Below, piece after piece: positions 52,472-62,174 of a stretch of 64,000 nucleotides of DNA. This stretch comes from Streptomyces atratus. Lineage in GTDB: Bacteria; Actinomycetota; Actinomycetes; Streptomycetales; Streptomycetaceae. The position numbers were made by a program, and so were the translations under genes. The number at the start of each line of letters is the position of its first letter. Within the stretch, counting starts at the first letter, position 1. Below the pieces are notes generated by a model. That model searched no databases, was not told the origin of the DNA, and was given only the letters and a program-made list of their open reading frames with translations. Where the stretch lies: contig NZ_FPJO01000019.1 in NCBI RefSeq assembly GCF_900119365.1, forward strand, positions 62,001 to 126,000. Direction: 5' to 3'.

Positions 52472-52711
52472 GTTGGGGCTTTTCGCGAGTTGCCGGTGAA
52501 CAGATGATCCGAGAGGCCCCCGGGCGGATGGAAACCACGGCAAGTTGGGTAAAAGTCCTGTGGATGCGACTTATTCATGGTTCCCTCGGTTGAGAGAACA
52601 TTCAGCCCTCGGACCCCAGTTGGACCTGATCGGGCGCTACCCACCTCCCACGTGCATCACGTCGGGGGCGTCCCCTGTCCATGCGTCCATGCTTGCTTGC
52701 GGAGCCGACTC

Positions 52712-53233
52712 ATGCTCACGACCCTCCAGACGGCTTATTCCGATACCCGTGCGGCCGACCTGGCCTGGACGCTGGGGCGTGAACCGCTCCCCGCCCTGGC
52801 CGTGCTCGATCTCGATCTCGCGGGCGCCCGGCTGCAGATGCGCCTGCTCGGCGCCTCCCACCAGGTGCTCCTCGACGCGGAGCGCGGCACCTGTTCCGAA
52901 ACCGTCGCGTGCATCCCCGGCAGCAGTACGCCGCTGCCGCTCGGTGTCTCCAAGCGACTCGGGGAATGGGAGTACGAATTCGCGGCGCGCGTCGAGACGC
53001 TCTCGGCGGGCTCGTTCGCGGGGCGCGCGCAGGAGCTCCTCGCGCTGGTGGCCGACCATCCCCAGGGGCTCGCCGGGACGTTCCCCGGCAGCCCGCACGC
53101 CTTCACCGCCATGCTGGCCCAGCGGGCCGAGGGTCAGGTGCGGTGGCGCACCTGGCACGCGTACCCGCAGGAGGGGCAGTTGGTGGTGACGCGCACCCGA
53201 GTGGGAGTGCGAATGCCGGCGGCAGCACCCTGA
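52712..53233 (+). CDS. DUF2617 family protein
   Basis: 173 aa. LTTLQTAYSDTRAADLAW, LDLDLAGARLQMRLLGASHQVLLD and WHAYPQEGQLVVTRTRV follow DUF2617. GGAG 7 bp upstream of the ATG. Lies directly upstream of the spermidine-synthase-like membrane protein gene, a pairing I recall from Streptomyces. Unknown function. Confidence 0.82.
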   Translation: MLTTLQTAYSDTRAADLAWTLGREPLPALAVLDLDLAGARLQMRLLGASHQVLLDAERGTCSETVACIPGSSTPLPLGVSKRLGEWEYEFAARVETLSAGSFAGRAQELLALVADHPQGLAGTFPGSPHAFTAMLAQRAEGQVRWRTWHAYPQEGQLVVTRTRVGVRMPAAAP

Positions 53234-53317
53234 GAAGTCCCAACTCCGTTGTGAGCACGCCACTTACACCCTTGTGGGTGACAGGCTGCCATGTGATCGT
53301 GACGTAGCGTTCGCGTC

Positions 53318-54916
53318 ATGATCGACCAGCAGGTGTCGCTGCGAGGGGGCGCGGCCTGTCTTCCCGTCCGGCCGAGGACCGGTCGGTGTCTCGTGCTGGC
53401 CGCAGTCTTCGTCTGTGCTGCCTGCGGTCTGGTGTACGAGCTCGAACTGGTGGCCCTCGCCTCCTACTTGATCGGTGATTCCGTCACCCAGGCATCCGTC
53501 GTGCTCTCCGTGATGGTGTTCGCGATGGGCGTCGGATCGCTTCTCGCGAAACGTTTACGCAGCCGTGCCGCAGTGGGTTTCGGGCTGATCGAGGCGGCTC
53601 TCGCGCTCGTCGGCGGCTCCTCGGCGCTCGTGCTGTACGCGTCGTTCGCCTGGATCGGGGAGTCGCGGTACGCCCTGGTCGGGTTCTCGCTCACGATCGG
53701 CATCCTGATCGGTGCGGAGATCCCGCTGCTGATGACCCTGATCCAGCGCGTCGACCGGCAGGACGCGGGCGGCGCCGTCGCGGATCTCTTCGCCGCCGAC
53801 TACGTGGGCGCGCTGGTCGGCGGGCTCGCGTTCCCCTTTCTGCTGCTGCCGGTGCTCGGGCAGCTCACCGGGGCGCTGTGCACCGGCGCGGTCAACGCGG
53901 CGGCGGGCGGGGCGCTGGTGCTGTGCGTCTTCCGGCGCGATCTCACGCCGCGCTCGCGCTGGCTGCTGATCCTGGCCAACGTGGCGGTGATCGCCGTGCT
54001 GGCCGTCGCCACCGCGCTGGTCGACGACTTCGAGCGGGCGGCGCGACGTGCGGTGTACGGGGACGGGGTGCGGGTCGCGGTGCAGACCGAGGTCCAGGAG
54101 GTGGTGCTGACGGGGTCGGGCCGCAGCTCCCTGGATCTGTATCTGGACGGACGACTGCGGGTCAGCGCCCGCGACGAGTACCGCTACCACGAGGCGCTGG
54201 TGCACCCGGCGATGAACGGGCCGCACGCCCGCGTCCTGATCCTGGGCGGCGGCGACGGCCTCGCCGCCCGCGAGTTGCTGCGCTACCCGGACGTACGCGC
54301 CGTCACCGTGGTCGAGATCGACCAGGGCGTCACCCGCCTGGCCCGTACCGACCGGGCGCTCTCGGAGCTGAACCGCCACGCGTTCCGCGACCCGCGGGTC
54401 ACGGCCGTCACCGCGGACGCCTTCAACTGGCTGCGGGCGGCGCACGGCCAGTACGACGTGGTGATCTCCGATCTGCCCGACCCGGGGATCTCCACCAGCA
54501 CGAAGCTCTACTCGGCGGAGTTCTACGGCCTGGTCGCCGAGTCGCTCGCGCCCGGCGGCCGGCTGGTGGTGCACGGGGGCCCGCCGGTCTCCCGGCCGCG
54601 TACGTTCTGGACGGTCGAGGCGTCGATGCGGGCGGCCGGCCTGCGCACCCGCCCGTACTGGATGAGCGGCCGGCTCACCGACTCCGCGGCCGGTCCCGAC
54701 CGGGCCACGCACCGGGAGCGCCCCGCGCACGGCTGGGGCTTCGTCCTCGCCGGCCCGGGGCAGCGGCCGGAGCCCGGCCTCGCCGCGAAGGCGCCGGAGC
54801 TGCGGTCGATGACGGAGCCCGCGCTGCTGGACGCGGGGCGGGAGGCGGAGCGGGCCCGGCTGCCGGGGCTGCCGCCGTCGACGCTGGTGCATCCGCGGTA
54901 CTGGGAGGACCGGTGA
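53318..54916 (+). CDS. Membrane-anchored polyamine aminopropyltransferase-like protein (spermidine synthase)
   Basis: 532 aa. The first ~220 residues have about seven membrane helices (VYELELVALASYL near the start is typical). The soluble half has RVLILGGGDGLAARELLRYPDVRAVTVVEID (methyltransferase-fold cofactor motif), EYRYHEALVHPAM (YHE) and VVISDLPDP. Annotated as SpeE-like in actinobacteria; whether it makes polyamines is unproven. It ends with a ~90-residue Ala/Pro-rich tail. Confidence 0.87.
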   Translation: MIDQQVSLRGGAACLPVRPRTGRCLVLAAVFVCAACGLVYELELVALASYLIGDSVTQASVVLSVMVFAMGVGSLLAKRLRSRAAVGFGLIEAALALVGGSSALVLYASFAWIGESRYALVGFSLTIGILIGAEIPLLMTLIQRVDRQDAGGAVADLFAADYVGALVGGLAFPFLLLPVLGQLTGALCTGAVNAAAGGALVLCVFRRDLTPRSRWLLILANVAVIAVLAVATALVDDFERAARRAVYGDGVRVAVQTEVQEVVLTGSGRSSLDLYLDGRLRVSARDEYRYHEALVHPAMNGPHARVLILGGGDGLAARELLRYPDVRAVTVVEIDQGVTRLARTDRALSELNRHAFRDPRVTAVTADAFNWLRAAHGQYDVVISDLPDPGISTSTKLYSAEFYGLVAESLAPGGRLVVHGGPPVSRPRTFWTVEASMRAAGLRTRPYWMSGRLTDSAAGPDRATHRERPAHGWGFVLAGPGQRPEPGLAAKAPELRSMTEPALLDAGREAERARLPGLPPSTLVHPRYWEDR

Positions 54917-55029
54917 GCCGGGGTCCGTGCTCGGGGTGCCCGGTGCCCGGGGTCGTGGTCCGGGCGCCCGGCGGCCTCGCGGGGCGGAACCGCTGACGTG
55001 ACGGCCGGGGCTGAGTAGGCTCGGTTTCC

Positions 55030-55971
55030 ATGGAGCATGAGGTGTTCGTTCCGGTTCCGGTCCCGTCCCTGCGGCGGACGCTGGGTGACCCCGCCCGCGT
55101 CGCGCGATGCGTGCCGGGGCTTCAGCAGGACGCCGACGCGTCCGCGGGCCCGCTGTCCGGCCGGCTCAGGATCCGGGTCGACGGCCACACGATCACGTAC
55201 CGCGGCGCGCTGGGACTCACCGATGCGCCGCTGGACGGCCCGGAAGGGGCGCGCGGGGAAGCGGTCCTGGTGACCGGTGAGGGCTCCGAGGCGAGAGGCG
55301 GCGGCTCGGCGAAGCTGACCCTGACGATCACCCTGACCGAGCGGGACGGCGGCACGGCGATCGGGTTCGCGGGTACGGCGAGCGGTGACGGCCGGCTCCT
55401 GGAGCTGGACGCGGCGGCGGCGCTCGCTGCGGCCCGCCGGCTGCTGGACCGCTTTGCCCAACAGCTGGTGACCGAGACGCTGGCCGCCGGTGCGGAGGGC
55501 GGCGCCGAGCCGGGGGAGGCGCTCGGGGAGGCCGAGCGGTCCGTCGGGGAAGCCGTGGAGCAGGCCATCGAGGAGGCGGCGGAGGAGGCCGACACGACCG
55601 GCCCGGCCGCTGCCGACGACGCGGCGCCGCCTGCGGGAAAGCCCGAGGAACCCGAGGCGCCCCAGGAGCCCGGGAACCCCCCGGGCACCGGCTTCGACGC
55701 GCCCGTGCCCCCGCCCTCGCCCGACCCGGTCCCCGAGGTGGAGTTCACCGTCCCCGACAACCCCCCGGCGGAGGCTGCGCACGCCAGGCGCACCATGATC
55801 GGCCGCAGCGCCGAGGAAGTCGACCACGCGCCGCCGCGCGGCCGGTACGCGCCCGTCCCGTCACCCGATTCGACCACTGCGGGCGCCACGCTCCGCTGGG
55901 TCGCCCCGGCCGCCGCGCTCGCGCTGGCCTCGGCCGTGGTGGTGAGCCGGGCACTGAGGCGGCGACGGTGA
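55030..55971 (+). CDS. SRPBCC (CoxG-like) protein with C-terminal membrane anchor
   Basis: 313 aa. MEHEVFVPVPVPSLRRTLGDPARVARCVPG is the START/CoxG opening, followed by beta strands and a helix (LLDRFAQQLVTETL) to residue ~155. Then come ~130 residues rich in Glu/Ala/Pro and a final helix WVAPAAALALASAVVVSRALRRRR, a tail anchor. CoxG-like proteins bind hydrophobic molecules or assist CO-dehydrogenase assembly; none is nearby. Confidence 0.78.
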   Translation: MEHEVFVPVPVPSLRRTLGDPARVARCVPGLQQDADASAGPLSGRLRIRVDGHTITYRGALGLTDAPLDGPEGARGEAVLVTGEGSEARGGGSAKLTLTITLTERDGGTAIGFAGTASGDGRLLELDAAAALAAARRLLDRFAQQLVTETLAAGAEGGAEPGEALGEAERSVGEAVEQAIEEAAEEADTTGPAAADDAAPPAGKPEEPEAPQEPGNPPGTGFDAPVPPPSPDPVPEVEFTVPDNPPAEAAHARRTMIGRSAEEVDHAPPRGRYAPVPSPDSTTAGATLRWVAPAAALALASAVVVSRALRRRR

Positions 55972-56011
55972 GGGCTGTCCCGTAATCCCTGGCGGCGTGC
56001 GGGACAGCCCT
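55971..56011 (+). terminator. Hairpin after the CoxG-like gene
   Basis: AGGGCTGTCCCG / CGGGACAGCCCT separated by 17 bases, starting at the stop codon. Confidence 0.65.
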
Positions 56012-56039
56012 TGGCCGTTGCGCCAGTAATCTCGGTCGG

Positions 56040-56840
56040 GTGAGTAGCAGCGAGAAGGATGTCCGGCTGTCCGTCGGCGACACAGAGTTGACCGTGAGTC
56101 CCGCCCATGGCTGCCGCATCGGCAGCCTGCGGATCGGTGGCACCGAGCTGCTGCGGCAGGGGGAGCAGTACGGCTGCTTCCCGATGGTGCCGTGGTGCGG
56201 GCGCACCGGGAACGGCCTGTTCCACAACGGCGGCGTCCCGCACCGGTTGCCGCTGAACTCCCCGCCGCACGCCATCCACGGCACCGGCAGGGACAGCGTC
56301 TGGCGCACCGCCCGACTGGGCGAGCAGGAGGCGGCGTTCTACTACGACCTCGCCGACCCCTGGCCGTATCCCGGCCGGGTGACCCAGACCTTCGAGCTGG
56401 CCGAGGACTCGCTCACGCTCGCCTTCGGCATCGAGACGTACGGGGACTCGTTCCCGGCGCAGGCCGGCTGGCACCCCTGGTTCCTGCGCAACCTCGGCCA
56501 TGGCGGCAAGGACGTGCAGCTGGCCTTCGACCCGGCCTGGCAGGAGGAGCGCGGCGAGGACCATCTGCCGACCGGCCGCCGCATCCCGCCCCTGAGCGGC
56601 CCCTGGGACGACTGCTTCGGGATGCCGGACGGGGTCGAGGTGACGCTCACCTGGCCGGAACAGCTGGAGCTGACCGTGAAGAGCCGGGACGAGTGGGTCG
56701 TGATCTACGACGAGCAGGACGAGGCCGTCTGCGTGGAGCCGCAGTCCGGCCCGCCGAACGGGCTGAACACCGTGCCCCGCTACGTCACCCCGATCGACCC
56801 GCTGGAGATCTCGACCACGTGGAGCTGGCGCCGGCTCTGA
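56040..56840 (+). CDS. Aldose 1-epimerase family protein
   Basis: 266 aa of galactose-mutarotase fold: LTVSPAHGCRIGSLRIGG, YGCFPMVPWCGRTGNGLF, NSPPHAIHGTGRD (catalytic His), FPAQAGWHPWFLRN (second His), and a late VCVEPQSGPPNGLN (catalytic Glu). Interconverts sugar anomers. GTG start. Forty-one bases before pyrE. Confidence 0.9.
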   Translation: MSSSEKDVRLSVGDTELTVSPAHGCRIGSLRIGGTELLRQGEQYGCFPMVPWCGRTGNGLFHNGGVPHRLPLNSPPHAIHGTGRDSVWRTARLGEQEAAFYYDLADPWPYPGRVTQTFELAEDSLTLAFGIETYGDSFPAQAGWHPWFLRNLGHGGKDVQLAFDPAWQEERGEDHLPTGRRIPPLSGPWDDCFGMPDGVEVTLTWPEQLELTVKSRDEWVVIYDEQDEAVCVEPQSGPPNGLNTVPRYVTPIDPLEISTTWSWRRL

Positions 56841-56881
56841 CCCCGGCGGTGGTCCGCCGGGCAGGCCCTAAGCTCGTAGCC

Positions 56882-57421
56882 ATGAGTGACGTACGTGCTG
56901 AGCTGCTCCAGCAGATCAAGGACAAGGCCGTGGTACACGGCAAGGTGACCCTCTCCTCGGGTCTTGAGGCCGACTGGTACATCGACCTGCGCCGCATCAC
57001 GCTGGACGGCAAGGCCGCTCCGATGGTCGGCCGGGTCATGCTCGACGCCACCGCCGAGCTGGACTACGACTGCGTGGGCGGGCTGACGCTGGGCGCCGAC
57101 CCGGTCGCCACGTCGATGCTGCACGCCTCCGCCGCGCGCGGGCAGGAGCTGGACGCCTTCGTCGTCCGCAAGGCGCAGAAGGCGCACGGGATGCAGCGCC
57201 GCATCGAGGGCACGGATGTGAAGGGCCGGCGCTGTCTGGTGGTCGAGGACACCTCGACCACCGGCGGTTCGCCGCTGACCGCCGTGGAGGCGGTGCGCGA
57301 GGCCGGTGGCGAGGTCGTGGCCGTGGCCGTGATCGTGGAGCGGGGCGCTGCTCCGGCCATCGCCGAGGCCGGCCTCCCGTACGTCCACGTCTACTCGGTG
57401 GCTGATCTCGACCTGGCCTGA
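56882..57421 (+). CDS. pyrE: Orotate phosphoribosyltransferase
   Basis: 179 aa. LSSGLEADWYIDLRRITLDG is the orotate site, KAHGMQRRIEG the flexible loop, and CLVVEDTSTTGGSPLTAVEAV the PRPP motif. Makes OMP from orotate in UMP synthesis. Confidence 0.95.
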   Translation: MSDVRAELLQQIKDKAVVHGKVTLSSGLEADWYIDLRRITLDGKAAPMVGRVMLDATAELDYDCVGGLTLGADPVATSMLHASAARGQELDAFVVRKAQKAHGMQRRIEGTDVKGRRCLVVEDTSTTGGSPLTAVEAVREAGGEVVAVAVIVERGAAPAIAEAGLPYVHVYSVADLDLA

Positions 57422-57646
57422 GGCCTGGCCTGACGTCTGGCTCGACCTGCGGCTTTTTCCGGGGGTGGGCTGTTTCACGTGAAACGGTCCACCCCTTCCG
57501 CATGCCTGCCGCGCACCTGCGGGACCGGCCCGGCGACGGGCCGGGTGGAGCCGGAACGAGAGTCTGGGAAGATGGGGGCGACGATGACGTCGCCCCCAGG
57601 TCAGGGAACCAGCAACGCACACCCGCATATCCCAAGGAGCGGTCAG

Positions 57647-58669
57647 ATGCCCATCGCAACCCCCGAGGTCTACGCCGAGATGCTCGACCGGGCGAAGGCA
57701 GGCAAGTTCGCCTACCCGGCCATCAATGTGACGTCGACCCAGACCCTGCACGCTGCACTGCGCGGCTTCGCGGAGGCGGAGAGCGACGGCATCGTCCAGA
57801 TCTCCACCGGTGGGGCGGAGTTCCTGGGTGGTCAGTACAACAAGGACATGGTCACCGGCGCCGTCGCCCTGGCCGAGTTCGCGCACATCGTCGCCGCCAA
57901 GTACGACGTCACGGTCGCGCTGCACACCGACCACTGCCCCAAGGACAAGCTGGACGGCTACGTACGTCCGCTGCTCGACATCTCCGCCGAGCGCGTCGCC
58001 CGGGGCGAGAACCCGCTGTTCCAGAGCCACATGTGGGACGGTTCGGCCGAGACGCTGGCCGACAACCTGGCCATCGGCCAGGAGCTGCTGGCCAAGGCCG
58101 CCGCCGCCAAGATCATTCTTGAGGTCGAGATCACCCCGACCGGTGGCGAGGAGGACGGCGTCACGCACGAGATCAACGACGAGCTGTACACCACCGTCGA
58201 CGACGCGCTGCGCACCGCCGAGGCGCTCGGCCTGGGTGAGAAGGGCCGCTACCTGCTGGCCGCCTCCTTCGGCAACGTCCACGGTGTCTACAAGCCGGGC
58301 AACGTCGTGCTCCGTCCCGAGCTGCTGAAGGACCTCCAGGAGGGCGTCGGCGCCAAGTACGGCAAGACGTCTCCGTTCGACTTCGTGTTCCACGGCGGCT
58401 CCGGCTCCACCGAGCAGGAGATCGCCACCGCGCTGGAGAACGGCGTCGTGAAGATGAACCTCGACACCGACACCCAGTACGCCTTCACCCGCCCGATCGT
58501 GGACCACGTGTTCCGCAACTACGACGGTGTGCTGAAGGTCGACGGCGAGGTCGGCAACAAGAAGGTCTACGACCCGCGCAGCTGGGGCAAGTCCGCCGAG
58601 GCGGGCATGGCCAAGCGCGTCACGGAGGCCTGCGCCAACCTGCGCTCCACCGGCACCAAGCTGAAGTAG
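57647..58669 (+). CDS. fba: Fructose-bisphosphate aldolase, class II
   Basis: 340 aa. AYPAINVTSTQTLHAALRG near the start; zinc ligands in ALHTDHC, and VEITPTGGEEDGV and GNVHGVYKPGNV later; FHGGSGS binds phosphate. Class IIa zinc aldolase of glycolysis. AAGGAG seven bases before the ATG; followed by a hairpin. Confidence 0.97.
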   Translation: MPIATPEVYAEMLDRAKAGKFAYPAINVTSTQTLHAALRGFAEAESDGIVQISTGGAEFLGGQYNKDMVTGAVALAEFAHIVAAKYDVTVALHTDHCPKDKLDGYVRPLLDISAERVARGENPLFQSHMWDGSAETLADNLAIGQELLAKAAAAKIILEVEITPTGGEEDGVTHEINDELYTTVDDALRTAEALGLGEKGRYLLAASFGNVHGVYKPGNVVLRPELLKDLQEGVGAKYGKTSPFDFVFHGGSGSTEQEIATALENGVVKMNLDTDTQYAFTRPIVDHVFRNYDGVLKVDGEVGNKKVYDPRSWGKSAEAGMAKRVTEACANLRSTGTKLK

Positions 58670-58687
58670 CAGCCGGTACGAAGTGTG

Positions 58688-58727
58688 GCCGTGGGCCCGG
58701 TACCCCGTGGGGTGCCGGGCCCACGGC
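58688..58727 (+). terminator. Terminator after fba
   Basis: GCCGTGGGCCCGG / CCGGGCCCACGGC perfect 13-bp arms with 14-base loop. Confidence 0.85.
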
Positions 58728-58759
58728 ATGTCCGACAGACACATGCGTAAGGGGTTGCT

Positions 58760-59935
58760 GTGGGTTCCAGCGCGCGCTATGACTTCGACACCGTCGTCGA
58801 CCGCCGGGGCACCTGGTGCGTCCAGTGGGACGGGGTCGCGGACCGGTTCGGGGTGGACGGGCTGCTGCCGTTCACCATCTCCGACATGGACTTCGAGACC
58901 GCCCCGCAGGTGCTGAGCGCGCTGCGCTCCCGCCTCGACCACGGGGTGTTCGGCTACACGGACTGGCGGCAGGACGACTTCCGCTCGGCGATAGCCCACT
59001 GGTACCGGACCCGGTACGGCACCGAGGTGGACACCGGCCGACTGGTGTACGGGCCCTCCGTGCTCAGCCAGCTCTCGCAGCTGCTGCAGATGTGGACGTC
59101 GAAGGGCGAGGGCGTGGTCGTCCACACCCCCACGTACGACGGTTTCCGCAAGGCGGTCACCGGGCTCGGGCGGGAGCTGCGGGGCGTGCCGGTGGGGGAC
59201 GGGGCCGCGCTGGAACGCGAGCTCGCCCGCCCCGACAGCAAGGTCCTGATCCTGTGCTCGCCGCACAATCCGACGGGCCGGGTGTGGACGGAGGCCGAGC
59301 TGGGCGCGATGGCGTCGCTCGCGGCGCGGTACGGGGTCGCGGTGATCAGCGACGAGATACACGCGGACTTCGTGCATGAGGGGTATGCGCACGTGCCGTG
59401 GACGAGGGTCGCGGGCGAGGGTCGCTGGGCACTGGTCACCTCCGCGTCGAAGGCGTTCAACTTCCCGGCGCTGACCGGTTCGTACGGGCTGATCGGCGAT
59501 CCGGCCGACCGGGCGGAGTACCTGCGCCGGATGGAGACGGCCGAGGGGCTCGCCTCCCCGGCCGTCCTGTCGCTGACCGCGCACATCGCCGCGTACCGGG
59601 AGTCGGAGACCTGGCTGGACGAGCTGCGGGCGTATGTCGCCGGGAACCTGGCGCTGGTCGCGCGGCGGCTGGACGAGGAGTTCCCGGAGCTGGGGTGGCG
59701 GCCGCCGCAGGCCGGCTATCTGGCGTGGATCGATCTGCGGCCCGCGGGTGTCGACGGCGACGAGGCGTTGCAGCGGGTGCTGGTGGAGCAGGAGAAGGTC
59801 GCGGTGATGCCGGGCGGGGTGTACGGCGCGCCGGGCTCCGTGCGGCTGAACGTGGGGTGCCCGCGCTCCAAGGCGGAGGCCGGGGTGGAGGCGCTGATCA
59901 GGGGCGTACGGGCGGTGACGGCGCGGGCATCGTAG
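58760..59935 (+). CDS. PLP aminotransferase/cystathionine beta-lyase of the MalY/PatB type
   Basis: 391 aa. YDFDTVVDRRGTWCVQWD opening; PFTISDMDFETAPQV (WVADMDF-like), GVFGYTDW, CSPHNPTGRVW, ISDEIHADFV and TSASKAFNF (Lys-PLP). MalY/PatB enzymes cleave cystathionine to homocysteine. GTG start with AAGGGG. Separate unit after the fba terminator. Confidence 0.9.
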   Translation: MGSSARYDFDTVVDRRGTWCVQWDGVADRFGVDGLLPFTISDMDFETAPQVLSALRSRLDHGVFGYTDWRQDDFRSAIAHWYRTRYGTEVDTGRLVYGPSVLSQLSQLLQMWTSKGEGVVVHTPTYDGFRKAVTGLGRELRGVPVGDGAALERELARPDSKVLILCSPHNPTGRVWTEAELGAMASLAARYGVAVISDEIHADFVHEGYAHVPWTRVAGEGRWALVTSASKAFNFPALTGSYGLIGDPADRAEYLRRMETAEGLASPAVLSLTAHIAAYRESETWLDELRAYVAGNLALVARRLDEEFPELGWRPPQAGYLAWIDLRPAGVDGDEALQRVLVEQEKVAVMPGGVYGAPGSVRLNVGCPRSKAEAGVEALIRGVRAVTARAS

Positions 59936-60002
59936 GTCGTCCGCTGCCGGCCGGGCGCCCCGCCCGATGGCCCTACCGGCACGGAGCGGGGATGCTGCTC
60001 GT

Positions 60003-61529
60003 ATGCCTGACGCAGCCGAGACGGGCGCCATCCGCGTCGCCTCCGCCACCGGACGCCGGGTCGTCCTCACCACCGTCCTCGGCTCCAGCATGGCCATGCT
60101 GGACTCCACCGTCATCAACGTCGCCCTGCCCCGTATCGGCAAGGACCTCGGCACCGACCTGGCCGCCCTCCAGTGGACCGTCAACGCCTACATGCTGACC
60201 CTCGCCGGGCTGATCCTCCTTGGGGGAGCCCTCGGCGACCGGTACGGGCGGCGGCGGGTCTTCCTCGTCGGCGTCGTCTGGTTCGCCACCGCGTCCGTGC
60301 TGTGCGGTGTGGCGCCGAACGCCGCCGTCCTGATCGCCGCCCGCGCCTTCCAGGGCATCGGCGGGGCGCTCCTGACGCCCGGTTCGCTGGCCCTGATCCA
60401 GGCGAGCTTCCACCCCGACGACCGGGCCCGCGCGGTCGGGCTGTGGTCGGGGCTGGGCGGGGTCGGGGCCGCCGTCGGGCCGTTCGTCGGCGGATGGCTC
60501 GTCGACGGGCCGGGCTGGCGGTGGGTGTTCCTGCTCAATGTGCCGCTCGCCGCGGTCTGTGTGCCGGTGGCGCTGCGCCACGTACCGGAATCGCGCGACC
60601 CGCACGCGCACGGGCGCTTCGACGTGCTGGGGGCCGTGCTCGGGGCGCTCGCCCTCGCCCTGGTGACCTATGCGCTGATCGAGGCGCCGGGGCAGGGGGT
60701 GTCCGGTGCGGTGATCGGGGCGGCCGTCGCCGGGGTCCTGCTCGGGGCGGCCTTCGTACGGGTGGAGCGCACCCGGAAGGAACCGATGCTGCCGCCCTCG
60801 GTCTTCGCGTCCCGGCAGTTCACCGCCGTCAATGTCATCACCCTCTGCGTGTACGCGGCGCTCGGCGGCTACTTCTTCCTCGCCGCGATCCAGCTCCAGG
60901 TGGTGGCCGGGTACTCGGCGCTCGGCGCGGGCACGGCGCTGCTGCCGACGACCGTCCTGATGCTGCTCTTCTCGGCCGCCTCGGGTGAACTGGGGCAGCG
61001 CATCGGGCCCCGCATCCCGCTCACCGCGGGCCCGCTGGTCGCCGCTGCGGGCATGCTGCTGATGCTGCGGGTCGGGCCCGGGTCGAACACCGTCTCCGGC
61101 TACCTCACCGATGTGCTGCCCGCGGTCGCCGTCCTCGGCGTCGGGCTCGTCACCATGGTCGCACCGCTCACCGCGACCGTTCTGGCCTCCGTGGACACCG
61201 CACGGGCCGGCCTCGCCAGCGGGATCAACAACGCGGCCGCCCGCGCCGCCGGGCTGATCGCGGTGGCCGCACTGCCGCTGCTCGCCGGAATGGGCCCGGA
61301 GGCCTACCGGAACGCCGACGAGTTCGCCTCGACCTTCCGCCGGGCCATGCCGATGTGCGCCGGGCTGCTCGTGCTGGGGGCGGCCATCGCCTGGGCGACG
61401 GTACGCACACCCCTGCCCGCGGCCGACGAGGAGGAGCAGGCACGGCCCGAGTGCACGGTGCACTGCGGCATCGCGGCCCCGCCCCTGGAACCCGCGCACG
61501 AGGAGCCGGAGAACCCGGGCACGGGCTGA
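60003..61529 (+). CDS. MFS transporter, DHA2 (EmrB/QacA) family
   Basis: 508 aa with 14 helices. SSMAMLDSTVINVALPRIGKDL (motif D1), LQWTVNAYMLTLAGLILLGGALGDRYGRRRVFLVG (motif A), and a C-terminal polar tail with Cys and Glu. Proton-driven multidrug exporter. No linked TetR. Confidence 0.92.
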   Translation: MPDAAETGAIRVASATGRRVVLTTVLGSSMAMLDSTVINVALPRIGKDLGTDLAALQWTVNAYMLTLAGLILLGGALGDRYGRRRVFLVGVVWFATASVLCGVAPNAAVLIAARAFQGIGGALLTPGSLALIQASFHPDDRARAVGLWSGLGGVGAAVGPFVGGWLVDGPGWRWVFLLNVPLAAVCVPVALRHVPESRDPHAHGRFDVLGAVLGALALALVTYALIEAPGQGVSGAVIGAAVAGVLLGAAFVRVERTRKEPMLPPSVFASRQFTAVNVITLCVYAALGGYFFLAAIQLQVVAGYSALGAGTALLPTTVLMLLFSAASGELGQRIGPRIPLTAGPLVAAAGMLLMLRVGPGSNTVSGYLTDVLPAVAVLGVGLVTMVAPLTATVLASVDTARAGLASGINNAAARAAGLIAVAALPLLAGMGPEAYRNADEFASTFRRAMPMCAGLLVLGAAIAWATVRTPLPAADEEEQARPECTVHCGIAAPPLEPAHEEPENPGTG

Positions 61530-61585
61530 CCGTACGCCCGGCGCCCGGGTACCCCGGCACGCATGTGCCAGGCACACTTGAACCC

Positions 61586-61999
61586 ATGTCGATCCACGAG
61601 AACCTGCTCGGGGGCCCTCCCCCGACCCATCTGCCCGACGACCCGGAGCCGCGCGAGCTGCTCGCGAACGGCACGGCCCCCGCCGATGTCGCCGCGAAGT
61701 ACCCGACCTCCTCCCTGGCCTGGGCACAGCTCGCCGACGAGGCCTTCGACGGCGGCCGCGTCGTCGAGTCGTACGCCTACGCCCGCACCGGCTACCACCG
61801 CGGCCTCGACGCACTGCGCAGGGCCGGCTGGAAGGGCCACGGCCCCGTACCGTTCGAGCACGAGCCGAACCGCGGCTTCCTGCGCGCCCTGCACGCCCTG
61901 GCGCGGGCCGCCCAGGCCATCGGTGAGCAGGAGGAGTACGAGCGCTGCTCGGCCTTCCTGCGCGACTCCTCGCCGACCGCCGCCGAGACCCTCGGCTAG
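61586..61999 (+). CDS. DUF3151 family protein
   Basis: 137 aa: MSIHENLLGGPPPTHLPDDP, VAAKYPTSSLAWAQLADEAF, SYAYARTGYHRGLDALRRAGWKGHGPVP and EHEPNRGFLRALHALARAA are the DUF3151 signature. A small actinobacterial helical protein of unknown function. Confidence 0.92.
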   Translation: MSIHENLLGGPPPTHLPDDPEPRELLANGTAPADVAAKYPTSSLAWAQLADEAFDGGRVVESYAYARTGYHRGLDALRRAGWKGHGPVPFEHEPNRGFLRALHALARAAQAIGEQEEYERCSAFLRDSSPTAAETLG

Positions 62000-62174
62000 G
62001 GACTTTCGCCGGTCTTTCGCCGGTCTTTTCGCCGGACCCCGTGGACGGGTGGTACGTCTGCGGGGTCTGCGCACTCCTGGGGCGTCCGTCTAGGATGCCG
62101 ACAGGGGACCGGAGCTCCACCACCTCACGGAAGGGGCGGACCGCTACCCGGAAGCTTGTGTCGAGGAGACAGCA